From Actinomadura livida (GTDB lineage: Bacteria; Actinomycetota; Actinomycetes; Streptosporangiales; Streptosporangiaceae), in assembly GCF_014648675.1 (NCBI RefSeq), contig NZ_BMRO01000015.1, forward strand, positions 62,001-126,000: 64,000 bases of DNA, in the 5' to 3' direction. Position 1 is the first letter of the stretch, and each line of letters opens with the position of its first letter. The notes under the pieces were generated by a model, which searched no databases, was not told where the DNA came from, and worked only from the letters and a program-made list of their open reading frames with translations. The translations under genes and the position numbers were made by a program. Below, one piece after another: positions 15,478 to 24,344 of this stretch.

Positions 15478-16713
15478 TCAGGCGCGGGTGGTGGTTACCG
15501 GTTTGCCCAGGGCGCTGCCCTTCGCCCACTTGGAGAAGGGTAGCTGCCAGTAACCCCAGCCGTTCGTCCAGGCCAGGTCGCGCTTGGTGCCGGTGACGTT
15601 GACGATGTCGCCGCGGTAGGCCCAGTGGAAGAACCACTTGGCGTCGGCGGTGGGGGAGCGGATGCAGCCGTGGCTGCAGTTGCGCCGGCCGAGGCAGGCG
15701 GGGTCGGCCGTGTTCTGGTGGATGTAGACGCCGCTGTTGGTGATGCGGGTCGCCCACGGGATCTTCTCGTCGTACCAGCCGGGGTCGCCCTTCTTCTTGC
15801 CGGGCGAGACCATGCGCTCCATGCGGCTGCGGTCCATGGTGAGGTGGACGCCGCTGGTGGTGAGCAGGGTGTCGACACCGTTCTTGACCTCGCCGCCGGA
15901 GCCGAGGCTGACGCCCCAGGTGCGGACGGTGCGGCCGTTCTGCTTGGCGACGAGGCGGTGGGTCTTGCCGTTGATGCTGACCGTGTGGGAGTCGCCGACC
16001 TTGAAGGTGCGGGTCACGTCCCGGTCGCCGAAGACCTTGTCGCCGATCCTCAGCCCGGCGTAGTGGACGGTGACCGAGACCTTCTGCCGGGGCTTCCAGG
16101 GCCGCTTCGGCCGGAACACCAGGGAGGGCAGGCCGTTGAACGACTCGCCGGAGCTGAGCCAGCGCCACGCGCCCTCGGTGGGGGTGGTCGAGGAGATCTC
16201 GACGCTGCGCTCGATGGCGGGCTTGGCGCGCTCGGGGACGGCCTTGTTGAACTGGACGAAGACCGGCATGCCGGTGCCGACCGTCTCGTTCTCGGACGGG
16301 ACGACGTTGTTGACGCGGGTGGCCGCGGTGGCGCGGCTGGTCCGGAACGCGCTGGTCGCGGTGGTGGACTTGCCCTCGGGCGATGTCGCCGTCGCCGACA
16401 CCTGGTAGCGGCCGCCCGGCTGCAGCGTCCACCTGGAGCGCCAGGTGGTCTTGTCGGGGGAGAGGCGGCCGGGGACGTCGGCGCCCTTCAGCTTCACCGA
16501 GACCTGGCCGAGCGTGCCGCCGGCGGCGGTGACGGTCACGCCCTGGTCGGGGCGGGCCCCGCCGCTGCCGTGCGCCGGGACGATCACCACCCGCGGCGTG
16601 CCCTCGTCGCCGCCCGCCGCGGCCTTCCCGCCGCCGCCCTTGCCGTCGTCACCGCCGCCGCAGGCCGCGACGAGCCCCAGGACCAGCGTCATCACGAACG
16701 CTTTTCCTCGCAC
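15478..16713 (-). CDS. Lipoprotein L,D-transpeptidase with Ig-like domain
   Basis: A 411-residue cell-wall enzyme. The signal peptide ends in a lipobox (LVAAC, Cys18). A Gly/Lys-rich linker, one or two immunoglobulin-like domains (about 40-250; VVPSENETVGTGMPVFVQFNKAV) and the YkuD catalytic domain (about 255-390) follow. The catalytic site is IHQNTADPAC...SHGCIRSP, giving the His and Cys nucleophile of the SHGC[IV]R motif. This is the layout of mycobacterial LdtMt2-type enzymes that make 3-3 peptidoglycan cross-links and confer beta-lactam tolerance. The GTG start is preceded by GAGGGAG. It acts outside the membrane. Confidence 0.92.
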   Translation of the reverse strand: MRGKAFVMTLVLGLVAACGGGDDGKGGGGKAAAGGDEGTPRVVIVPAHGSGGARPDQGVTVTAAGGTLGQVSVKLKGADVPGRLSPDKTTWRSRWTLQPGGRYQVSATATSPEGKSTTATSAFRTSRATAATRVNNVVPSENETVGTGMPVFVQFNKAVPERAKPAIERSVEISSTTPTEGAWRWLSSGESFNGLPSLVFRPKRPWKPRQKVSVTVHYAGLRIGDKVFGDRDVTRTFKVGDSHTVSINGKTHRLVAKQNGRTVRTWGVSLGSGGEVKNGVDTLLTTSGVHLTMDRSRMERMVSPGKKKGDPGWYDEKIPWATRITNSGVYIHQNTADPACLGRRNCSHGCIRSPTADAKWFFHWAYRGDIVNVTGTKRDLAWTNGWGYWQLPFSKWAKGSALGKPVTTTRA

Positions 16714-17199
16714 CGTTCTCCCTCATCAGCCCGCCGGACCCGCGCTGCACGGGACGGCACCGGGATCGTCCACGGAACGGGCCTCGGTCCCGGCGGGACG
16801 GCCGGTCGGCGGCGTCCATTCACGTGTACGTCCATCGTCCCGCGAAGGTTCGCCGCGGGTGGGCGGTTCCGCGATCTCGGTGCCGCGCTCCCGTCGCGCG
16901 GCCGCGGCGCGGAGCGGGGCGCTCCGGGACGCGCCGCACCATAATCGGCCCTTTCCGGTGAAAAAGAAAATGCGGTGAGCAATGGCGCCGAAGGGTCTCC
17001 GGTTTGATCTGATATCGCAGCTTTCTTGAGGTGTTCTCGCAGGTCAGACTGGCTCCCCTGATCTTCTATTCAAGATTGGGGAGGTGGTGGTTAAAAGCAG
17101 TGTTCCTTGCCGGAAAGCGCTGCGATGCTGGGTCGTGGCCGCCCGCGACGGCCCCGCAAAGTCACCTCCCGGGTGAGTTCTTGTCTGAAGGGACGCGCG
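16714..17199. other. Intergenic region upstream of the polysaccharide cluster
   Basis: No gene is supported in these 486 bp. The left part is GC-rich like the flanks. From about 16935 to 17110 there is an AT-richer patch (gaaaaagaaaatg, gatctgatatcgc, ttctattcaagatt, gttaaaagc), a likely promoter and 5' leader for the exopolysaccharide operon starting at 17200. A short dyad ATCTT-N6-AAGAT lies near 17060-17075. No convincing -35/-10 pair at standard spacing could be chosen by eye. Confidence 0.4.
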
Positions 17200-18657
17200 A
17201 TGAGAGCCCAGGGGCTGAGTCCCACCATCGACTCGGGTGCGGCCCCGGCGGATCTCGCGCCGGGCGGGCCCGTGGCGGTTCTCGCGCCGGTCGTCCCGCG
17301 TCGCCGCGGCCCGGTGGGCCCCCGGATCCTGGCCGTCCTGTACCCGGTGTGCCTCGCCGCGGCGGACGGCTCGGCGATGGCCGTCGCCGTGTTCCGCCCC
17401 GCCGCGGGCGTCGTCGTGCCCGGCGCGGCGGCCGTGGCCGCGGTCGCGTGCAACGCGGCCGGCGGCCTGTACCGGACGCGCCGCAGCCCCTCGCTGCTCG
17501 CCGAGGCGCCGGCGCTGCTGGTCCGGACGCTGCTCGTCGGCGCGCTCGCGGCGGTGCTGCTGCCGGGGCCGGCCCGCGGCGCCGCGGCCGCGTGGCTGTG
17601 GATCGCGGTGGTGACGGTGTCGGTGTCGTTCGGCGTCCGCGCGTTCGCGAACGCGGCGGTCAGGACGTACCGCTGCCGCCGATCCCGCGCCCGCCCGGCC
17701 CTCGTCGTCGGGACGGGCGGGACGGCCGCGCACCTGGTCGCCCTGCTGAGCGAGCGCGGCGAGTTCGGGCTCGCGGCGGTGGGGCAGGTCGCGGCGGCGG
17801 ACCCGGACAGCGGGACGGGCGGGGCGGTCGCGCCCGTGCTCGGGGAGACCTCCGACCTGCCCGCGCTCGTCGAGGAGCACGGGATCGACATGCTGATCGT
17901 GGTCGCCGAGGACGTCGATCCCGGCCACCTGGACGCCGTGCTGCGCATCTCGTTCGGGCTGCCGTGCGAGACGCTGCTGGTGCAGCCGCCATCGCACGTC
18001 GTCCCGGTCGCGCCGGCGCGGCGGGAGTACCTGGCCGGGCTGCCGTGCGCGCGGGTCGACTGGCGGCTGCGCGAGCCGGCGGCCCGGTGGGCGAAGCGGC
18101 TCCTCGACCTCGTCGCGGCCTCGGCGCTCCTGGCCGCCGTGTCGCCGGTGCTGGCGCTGTGCGCGCTCGCCGTGCGGCTGGAGGGCGGCCCCGGCGTGCT
18201 GTTCCGGCAGCGGCGGATCGGGCTCGGCGGCGAGGAGTTCGTGCTGCTGAAGCTGCGGACGCTGAAGCCGGCCGACGAGCAGGAGTCCGACACCCGCTGG
18301 ACGGTCAAGGACGACGACCGCATGGGCCGGGTCGGGCGGTTCCTGCGGGCGACCTCGCTGGACGAGCTCCCGCAGTTGTGGAACGTCATCCGCGGCGACA
18401 TGAGCCTGGTCGGCCCGCGCCCGGAGCGCCCCCATTTCGTGGAGCAGTTCTCGCGCAGCTGCCCCGGCTACCTGCTGCGGCACCGCGTCCCGGTCGGGAT
18501 GACGGGCTGGGCGCAGATCCACGGGTTCCGCGGCGACACGTCCATCGAGCTGCGCGCGAGGCTCGACAACCACTACATCGACCACTGGTCGTTCGCGGGC
18601 GACCTGAAGATCCTGCTGCTGACCGCCCGCGCGATGCTGTGCAGGGACGCCGGATGA
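17200..18657 (+). CDS. Polyprenyl glycosylphosphotransferase (initiating sugar transferase)
   Basis: A 485-residue membrane enzyme that transfers a sugar-1-phosphate to undecaprenyl phosphate, the first step of Wzx/Wzy polysaccharide synthesis. The ATG at 17200 (after GAAGGGA) gives an N-terminus with four membrane segments (about 30-140). A Rossmann-like middle domain follows (ALVVGTGGTAAHLVALL, about 165-180), then a further helix and the catalytic bacterial sugar transferase domain (about 290-485). That domain has FRQRRIGLGG, the signature TSLDELPQLWNVIRGDMSLV and GPRPE. The catalytic Asp-Glu pair (DE in LDELPQ) is intact. First gene of the cluster; its stop overlaps the next start (ATGA). 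Confidence 0.92.
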   Translation: MRAQGLSPTIDSGAAPADLAPGGPVAVLAPVVPRRRGPVGPRILAVLYPVCLAAADGSAMAVAVFRPAAGVVVPGAAAVAAVACNAAGGLYRTRRSPSLLAEAPALLVRTLLVGALAAVLLPGPARGAAAAWLWIAVVTVSVSFGVRAFANAAVRTYRCRRSRARPALVVGTGGTAAHLVALLSERGEFGLAAVGQVAAADPDSGTGGAVAPVLGETSDLPALVEEHGIDMLIVVAEDVDPGHLDAVLRISFGLPCETLLVQPPSHVVPVAPARREYLAGLPCARVDWRLREPAARWAKRLLDLVAASALLAAVSPVLALCALAVRLEGGPGVLFRQRRIGLGGEEFVLLKLRTLKPADEQESDTRWTVKDDDRMGRVGRFLRATSLDELPQLWNVIRGDMSLVGPRPERPHFVEQFSRSCPGYLLRHRVPVGMTGWAQIHGFRGDTSIELRARLDNHYIDHWSFAGDLKILLLTARAMLCRDAG

Positions 18658-20054
18658 CCCATTACGCCTCCCCCCTCGCCTGGTCCGAGGCGGCTCCGGT
18701 GAGCAGGCCGCGGAGGACCGCCCAGGCGGCCCGCGCGGTCCGGGCGTCGCTCGGGCGGCCGAGCTGGCTCGTGGCCGCGGCGGTCGCGAGCATCGCGATC
18801 CCGTCCGGCTCGCAGGCGTTCCGGCCCGGCGTCCAGGTCGCCGCCGGGGACGTCGCGAGCGTCCTGCTGGTGGCGGCCGCCGCGTTCCTGCTGGTCACCC
18901 GCCGGGTCACGATGCCGTCCGCGGCGCTGCCCGCGTTCGGGCCGCTGGTGGCCGCGTTCGGGGTCAGCACGGTGTGCTCGGCCGACATCCTCGCCAGCCT
19001 GCCCGGCTTCGTGCGGAACGTGCAGCTGTTCGTGCTGGTGCCGCTGGCCGTCGTCCTGCTCGTCCGGGACCGCCGCGACCTCGCGATCGTCTGCTCGGCG
19101 GTGCTCGCGCTCGGGCTCGGGGAGGCCGGCTACGGGATCTGGCAGTCGGTCACGGGGAACGGCGCGTCGCTGAACGGGGAGAACATCCGCGCGGTCGGCA
19201 CGTTCGGCGCGGTCGACGTGATGGCCATGTCGATCGTGGCCGGGATGGCGTTCCTCATCCTGACCGTGTTCGCGCTGTGGGCGCCGGGCCGCGGCCGCGC
19301 CGCGCTCCCGGCCGCGCTGCTCGGGCTCGGCGTGCTGGCGCTCGCGCTCGCGCTGGCGCTCAGCCGCGGGACGTGGCTCGCGCTCGGCGCCGCCGCCGTC
19401 CTCACCCTGGTGGTCTTCGACCGGTGGACGGCGGCGAAGGTGCTGGCGTGCTGCGGCGCGCTGCTGCTCGTGGTGCCCGTCCTCGCGGGCGGCGGGTCCG
19501 CGGCCGTCCTGGACCGCGCCGGGTCGATGGCCGCGTCGATCAGCGACCCCGACCGGTCCGTCGCGGACCGCTACCACCTGTGGGCCGCGGCCGTGCGGAT
19601 CTGGGAGGACAACCCCGTCACCGGCGTCGGCGCGAAGAACTTCCCCGCCTACCGCGACTCCTACGCCGGGATCGAGCTGTCGTCGGGCAGCGAGACCGCC
19701 GACCCCGTGCACGGGTACATCCGGCAGCCGCTCCTGTCGCCGCACAACGAGTACCTGCTCTTCCTGTCCGAGCAGGGCGTGGTGGGCCTCGCGGGGCTCG
19801 CGGCGATGATCGGCGTGCTCCTCGCCGGGCTGTGGACGCGCCGCCGCGTCCGCGACCCGTTCTGGCTGGTGAGCGTGTCGCTGATGGCGTTCCTGCTGGT
19901 CAACTTCCTGTACGCCGATCTGGGCGGGCCGACCTGCGCGCTGTTCGCGATCGTCCTCGGGATCGTGGCGTGCCGGGCGCTCGGCGAGCTGGGCGAGCAC
20001 GGTCTCGCCGAGCGAGGTCTCGCCGAGCACGGGCGCGCGGAGGCGCGGCCATGA
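18654..20054 (+). CDS. O-antigen ligase/polymerase-like membrane protein (Wzy-type)
   Basis: A 466-residue polytopic protein with about 10-12 hydrophobic segments from residue 37 on. The large external loop carries RYHLWAAAVRIWEDNPVTGVGAKNF and SPHNEYLLFLSEQGVVGLAGL, the conserved WaaL/Wzy region (W..A......P..G.G and HN..L). In a cluster with an initiating transferase and a flippase it is the probable repeat-unit polymerase. The last 20 residues come from a short tandem DNA repeat (GEHGLAERGLAEHG). It overlaps both neighbours by 4 bp. Confidence 0.85.
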   Translation: MTHYASPLAWSEAAPVSRPRRTAQAARAVRASLGRPSWLVAAAVASIAIPSGSQAFRPGVQVAAGDVASVLLVAAAAFLLVTRRVTMPSAALPAFGPLVAAFGVSTVCSADILASLPGFVRNVQLFVLVPLAVVLLVRDRRDLAIVCSAVLALGLGEAGYGIWQSVTGNGASLNGENIRAVGTFGAVDVMAMSIVAGMAFLILTVFALWAPGRGRAALPAALLGLGVLALALALALSRGTWLALGAAAVLTLVVFDRWTAAKVLACCGALLLVVPVLAGGGSAAVLDRAGSMAASISDPDRSVADRYHLWAAAVRIWEDNPVTGVGAKNFPAYRDSYAGIELSSGSETADPVHGYIRQPLLSPHNEYLLFLSEQGVVGLAGLAAMIGVLLAGLWTRRRVRDPFWLVSVSLMAFLLVNFLYADLGGPTCALFAIVLGIVACRALGELGEHGLAERGLAEHGRAEARP

Positions 20055-21766
20055 CCCCGGCCGCCCGCGCCACCTCGGTGGGACGTGCCGCGGCCCTGTC
20101 GGGCGTGCTGATCGGCGCCGGCACCGGGCTCGGGTTCGTCCGCGACCTGCTGGTGGCGCACCTGTTCGGCGCGAGCGCCGACACCGACGCGTTCCTCGTC
20201 GCGTGGACGATCCCGGAGACCGTCTCGCCGCTGCTCATCGAGGACGCCATGGCCCTGCTCATGGTGCCCGTCGTCACCCGGCTGCTGGCCCGGGGCGACG
20301 GCCCGCGGGCGCTCGTCGGGACGGCGCTGCCCCGCCTGGTCATCGCGCTGTCCGCCGGGGCGCTCGTCCTCGTGGCCGCCGCGCCCTTCGTGGTGGACGT
20401 CCTCGCGCCCGGCCTCGCCGAGCGCGGCGCGGCCGTCCGGTGCTTCCGGCTGACGGCCGTCACGGTCGTCACGTTCGGCGTCGCCGGGTTCATGAGCGCG
20501 ACCCTGCGCGCCCACCACCGGTTCGGGCCGCCCGCCGCGATCTACCTCGCCTACAACGTCGGCATCCTCGCGTTCCTCGCCGGCCTGTCGGGCCTCGTCG
20601 GCATCACCGCCGCGGCCGTCGGCGTCGCCTGCGGCAGCGTCCTGATGATCGCCGTGCAGGCGCCCGCCTTCGTGCGCTGCCTGCGCGCGTCGCCCGCCGC
20701 GCCGCCCGCCGCCCGCGAGCGGGACGTCGAGCCGCGCATCGTGCTGCTGGCCGTCGCGCCGATCGTCGTCTACACCGTGACCCGGCAGGCGCAGGTGTTC
20801 GTCGAGCGCTTCTTCGCCTCCGAACTCGCCGCCGGGTCGATCTCGCACCTCAACTACGCGCAGAAGGTCGCGCAGGTGCCGATGGTGCTGTCGCTGCTGA
20901 TCGTGACGGTGACGTTCCCCAGCCTCGCCCGCGCGATGGCGGACGGCGACACCGCCCGGGTCGCCCACCGCATCCGGCAGGACCTCGCGGTCGCGAGCGC
21001 GATGGTGCTGGCCGCGGCGGCGTTCCTGATCGCGTTCGCGCCCGCCGTCATCAAGGTGCTGTTCGAGCACGGCGAGTTCACGCCGGACGACACCCGGCGC
21101 ACCGCGGCCATCCTGCGCGTCTACGCCCTCGGCCTGTGGGGGCAGTCGGCGGTCGGCCTGGCCGCACGCGCCTTCTTCGCGCAGCGGCGGCCGACGTGGC
21201 GCCCGGCCGCCTTCATCGCCGCGGGCCTCGCCGTCACCACCGCGATCGGGGCCGCGTTCGCCGCGTCCGCCGGGACGCTCGCGCTGGCCGCCGCGAACGC
21301 CGCCGGGATCACGCTCGCCGCCGTCCTGCTGCTGGCCGGGCTGCGGCCGGACGTCGCGCCGGTCCCGCTGCGCAGGATCGCCGCGGACGTCCTGCGGCTC
21401 ATGCTCATCGCGGCCGGGGCATGCGCGGCGGGCCTCGGCACGGACGCCGTGCTCGGCGCCGGGACGCCCGCGGTCGTCCGGCTGGCCGCCGGCGCCGCCG
21501 GCACCGCGGCCGCCTTCGCCGTCCTGACCGTCCTGGCGGGACCCGGCCCCGTCGCCTCATGGATCACCGCTTCATGGCACACCGCGGGACCGTCCGGCGC
21601 GCTCGGACGCCGCTTCCGCACCGACTCGGGGGAGACCAGTGACCCAGCCCACCGAACCGACGACACACCTGACCGAGACCGCCCGGCCCGGCGGGATCCG
21701 CCCGGCGGAGAGGATCCGGCGGGCGCCGCTGGTGCTGATGTACCACTCGGTCGACCACTTCCGTGA
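20051..21766 (+). CDS. MurJ/MviN-family flippase (probable Wzx for the exopolysaccharide)
   Basis: A 571-residue MATE-like flippase with about 13-14 membrane segments. The N-terminus SGVLIGAGTGLGFVRDLLVAHLFGASADTDAFLVAW is the MurJ signature; Arg in GFVRD and Asp in TDAF are the conserved charged pair. In this context it should move the lipid-linked repeat unit outward, rather than being the essential lipid II flippase. The C-terminal tail of about 60 residues is charged, Pro-rich and cytoplasmic. It overlaps the deacetylase gene by 128 bp, far more than the 4-bp overlaps elsewhere in the cluster, so the tail may be a recent extension. Confidence 0.87.
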   Translation: MTPAARATSVGRAAALSGVLIGAGTGLGFVRDLLVAHLFGASADTDAFLVAWTIPETVSPLLIEDAMALLMVPVVTRLLARGDGPRALVGTALPRLVIALSAGALVLVAAAPFVVDVLAPGLAERGAAVRCFRLTAVTVVTFGVAGFMSATLRAHHRFGPPAAIYLAYNVGILAFLAGLSGLVGITAAAVGVACGSVLMIAVQAPAFVRCLRASPAAPPAARERDVEPRIVLLAVAPIVVYTVTRQAQVFVERFFASELAAGSISHLNYAQKVAQVPMVLSLLIVTVTFPSLARAMADGDTARVAHRIRQDLAVASAMVLAAAAFLIAFAPAVIKVLFEHGEFTPDDTRRTAAILRVYALGLWGQSAVGLAARAFFAQRRPTWRPAAFIAAGLAVTTAIGAAFAASAGTLALAAANAAGITLAAVLLLAGLRPDVAPVPLRRIAADVLRLMLIAAGACAAGLGTDAVLGAGTPAVVRLAAGAAGTAAAFAVLTVLAGPGPVASWITASWHTAGPSGALGRRFRTDSGETSDPAHRTDDTPDRDRPARRDPPGGEDPAGAAGADVPLGRPLP

Positions 21767-22415
21767 GGACCCGCACCTGGTGACGGTGTCCCCGCCGCGG
21801 TTCGAGCGCCAGATGGCGTGGCTGCGGACGCGCGGCCTGCGCGGCGTCGGCGTGGCGGAGCTGCTGGACGCCCGTGCCGCGGGGCGGGAGCGCGGCCTCG
21901 TCGGGCTCACGTTCGACGACGGGTACGCCGACTTCGCGACCAGGGCCCTCCCGGTGCTGGTGCGGTACGGGTTCGGCGCGACCGCGTTCATCGTGTCCGG
22001 GCGGACCGGCACCTACAACGCGTGGGACGACGGCCCCCGCAAACCCCTCATGACGGACGAGCAGCTCCGCACCGTCGCCGCCGCGGGCATCGAGATCGCC
22101 TCGCACGGCCGGCACCACGTGTCGCTGCCGGAGACCGACGACACCGAGCTCCGCGAGGAGCTGGAGGAGAGCCGCGCCCGCCTGGAGGAGGTCGTCGAAG
22201 GGCCCGTCACCGGCTTCGCCTTCCCCTACGGGCACGCCACGGAGCGGGAGGTCGAGGCGGCTCGCGCCGCCGGCTACGACTACGCCTGCCACATCCGCCC
22301 GGACGAGGCGTCCCGCCACGCACTGCCCCGCGCCTACGTCGGCGACCGGGACGGGCCGCTGCGGATGCGCGCCAAGCTCCTCCGCCACGAACTGCGCAGC
22401 CGGAGCCGCGTGTGA
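21639..22415 (+). CDS. Polysaccharide deacetylase (NodB/CE4 fold)
   Basis: A 258-residue enzyme. Motif 1 LTFDDGYADF (about 90-99) supplies the catalytic and zinc-binding Asp residues. Motif 2 SHGRHHV (about 149-155) has the zinc histidines. The N-terminal VLMYHSV and C-terminal FAFPYGHATEREV complete the pattern of the PgaB/IcaB-like group. It would remove N-acetyl groups from the polymer. No signal peptide is visible, so either an unusual export route or a cytoplasmic/membrane-face role is implied. GTG start after GGGGAGA. It lies partly inside the flippase gene, and its stop overlaps the next start. Confidence 0.87.
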   Translation: MTQPTEPTTHLTETARPGGIRPAERIRRAPLVLMYHSVDHFREDPHLVTVSPPRFERQMAWLRTRGLRGVGVAELLDARAAGRERGLVGLTFDDGYADFATRALPVLVRYGFGATAFIVSGRTGTYNAWDDGPRKPLMTDEQLRTVAAAGIEIASHGRHHVSLPETDDTELREELEESRARLEEVVEGPVTGFAFPYGHATEREVEAARAAGYDYACHIRPDEASRHALPRAYVGDRDGPLRMRAKLLRHELRSRSRV

Positions 22416-23563
22416 CCCGGGTCCTGCACGTCATCACCGGGCTGGAGCACGGCGGCGCCGAACGCCAGCTCGTGCTGCTGCTGCGCCACCTGCCGGTGGC
22501 CTGCGAGGTCGCGACGCTCACCCGCACCGGGACGCTCGGCGCCCAGCTCCGGGCCGCGGGCGTCCCCGTCCACGAGATCGGGATGCGGCACAACCGGGAC
22601 CTGGCGGCGCTGCCCCGGCTCGCGCGGCTGATCCGGCGGGGGCGGTACGACGTCGTCCACACGCACCTGTACCGGGCGTGCGTCTACGGCCGCATCGCCG
22701 CCCGCATGGCGGGCACGCCCCGCATCGTCGCGACCGAGCACTCGCTGGGCGACGGCCACATCGAGGGCCGCGTCCCGTCACGCGGCGTCCGAATTCTGTA
22801 CCGGGCGACGGAGCGGCTCGGTTCGGCGACCGTCGCGGTGTCGCCGACCGTGGCCGCCCGGCTGTGCGGCTGGGGGGTGCGGCCGGGCCGGATCGTCGTG
22901 ATCCCGAACGCCATCGACGCCGCCGGGTTCGCGTTCGACGCCGCGCGGCGCGCCGCGACCCGGCGGCGGCTCGGCATCGCCCCGGACGAGCGGATCGTCG
23001 GCGCCGTCGGGCGGCTCGTCCCCACCAAGCGGTTCGACCTGCTGGTCGAGGCGGTCGCGCCGCTGCGCGGCGTCCGGCTGCTGCTGGTCGGGACCGGCCC
23101 CGAGCGGGCGCGGCTGGAACGGCTGGCCCGCGACCTCGGCGCCACCGGCCGGGTGCTCTTCGCCGGGGGCACCTCGGACGTCGCCGGGGCCCTCGCGGCG
23201 ATGGACGTGCTCGCCGCCCCGTCCGTCCAGGAGTCGTTCGGCCTCGCCGTCCTGGAGGGGCTGGCCGCCGGGCTCCCCGTCCTGTACACGACCTGCCCTG
23301 CCCTCGACGACCGCCCGCCCGGTGAGGCGCCGCAGGCGCGGCGGCTCCCGACCGACGCGCGGATCTGGAGCGCGGAACTCGAACGCGTCACGCGCGGGCC
23401 CCGGGAGCGGACGCCGGTGCCGCCGGTCGTCGCCCGGTACGCCATCGCCGAGCAGGCCGCCCGGCTGGCCCGGCTCTACGAGGACGGCCTGACCACCGTC
23501 TCCGAGCCGTCCTTCCGCGAGGGCGCTCCGACCCGAGAAAGGGCGCACGATGCCGCAACATGA
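22412..23563 (+). CDS. GT4-family glycosyltransferase
   Basis: A 383-residue GT-B enzyme. Acceptor-side loop HVITGLEHGGAERQLVLLL at residues 5-23. Donor side has VGAVGRLVPTKRFDLLVEA near 190-208 and the EX7E motif ESFGLAVLE near 272-280, which binds the nucleotide sugar. It retains anomeric configuration and adds one sugar to the lipid-linked unit on the cytoplasmic face. The GTG start overlaps the deacetylase stop (GTGA), and the gene overlaps the next by 14 bp. Confidence 0.9.
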   Translation: MTRVLHVITGLEHGGAERQLVLLLRHLPVACEVATLTRTGTLGAQLRAAGVPVHEIGMRHNRDLAALPRLARLIRRGRYDVVHTHLYRACVYGRIAARMAGTPRIVATEHSLGDGHIEGRVPSRGVRILYRATERLGSATVAVSPTVAARLCGWGVRPGRIVVIPNAIDAAGFAFDAARRAATRRRLGIAPDERIVGAVGRLVPTKRFDLLVEAVAPLRGVRLLLVGTGPERARLERLARDLGATGRVLFAGGTSDVAGALAAMDVLAAPSVQESFGLAVLEGLAAGLPVLYTTCPALDDRPPGEAPQARRLPTDARIWSAELERVTRGPRERTPVPPVVARYAIAEQAARLARLYEDGLTTVSEPSFREGAPTRERAHDAAT

Positions 23564-24344
23564 TGCCAAGCGGAGACCCGCGGGGAGGCGGGTCCGGCCG
23601 CCGGGCGAGCCCGTGCGCCGCCGCCCGCGGCGCGCGATCGTCGTGGCCGCGGGGCGCGCCCGCCGGCCGGCCGTCGCGCTGCTCGTGCGCTTCCGGCTGC
23701 CCATCGCGTTCGTCGTGGCCGGGTTCCTCGGCGGTCTCGGGTACGGGCTGCTCGCACCCACCACCTACACCGCGGCGGCCTTCGTGATCGTCGTCGAGGA
23801 GGACGCGGCCGGCGGGCAGTCCGGGCCCGCGGCGGTGAGCTTCGCGCAGGCGTACGGGCGGCTCGCCCCGATGCCGGAGACCCTCGAACACGCCAGAGTG
23901 CGGCTGCCCGCGACGGCGCCCGGCGCCACCCGCGAGCACGTCCAGGCGTCCACCTCGCCGGACACGCCGCTGATCCGGCTCGCGGGCAGCGGGCGGACCG
24001 CGCGCGACGCCGCCGCGTACGCCAACGCCGCCGCCGACGCGCTCATCCGGTACGGGGCGGCCCACCGCGCCGACACCGGGGTCCGTGTCGCGCTGATGAC
24101 GCCCGCGCAGCCGCCGGCCGCGCCGGTGTCGCCGAACCCGCCGCTGGACGTCCTCGTCGGCACCGTGTCCGGCGGGCTGCTCGCCGGGCTCAGCGCCGCC
24201 GTCCTCAGCGGCCGGCGCGGGCGGGCGGCCGCCGCCCGCCGCCAGGGCGTCGCCGTGCCGGACCCGTCCGCCGGCGCCCCGGCCAGGAGCACCGCCGAGA
24301 CGGCGGCACCGGCCGGTGCCGACCGCGCGGGGGTGGGATCGTGA
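23550..24344 (+). CDS. Wzz/YveK-like chain-length (polysaccharide co-polymerase) protein
   Basis: A 264-residue protein. An Arg-rich cytoplasmic N-terminus (about 1-46) is followed by a membrane helix LPIAFVVAGFLGGLGYGLLA (about 50-69), an external domain with the usual PTTYTAAAFVIVV start, and a second helix DVLVGTVSGGLLAGLSAAVLS (about 190-210). A Pro/Ala-rich cytoplasmic tail ends it. The two-helix layout is that of capsule and O-antigen length regulators of the YveK/CapA type, with no kinase part. It is compact compared with Gram-negative Wzz. It overlaps both neighbours. Confidence 0.75.
   Translation: MPQHDAKRRPAGRRVRPPGEPVRRRPRRAIVVAAGRARRPAVALLVRFRLPIAFVVAGFLGGLGYGLLAPTTYTAAAFVIVVEEDAAGGQSGPAAVSFAQAYGRLAPMPETLEHARVRLPATAPGATREHVQASTSPDTPLIRLAGSGRTARDAAAYANAAADALIRYGAAHRADTGVRVALMTPAQPPAAPVSPNPPLDVLVGTVSGGLLAGLSAAVLSGRRGRAAAARRQGVAVPDPSAGAPARSTAETAAPAGADRAGVGS

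Noticed and set aside
14177..16432. A 751-codon minus-strand frame overlapping the sulfotransferase and transpeptidase genes
   Set aside because: It has no recognisable domain and lies out of frame with two genes that have clear catalytic motifs.
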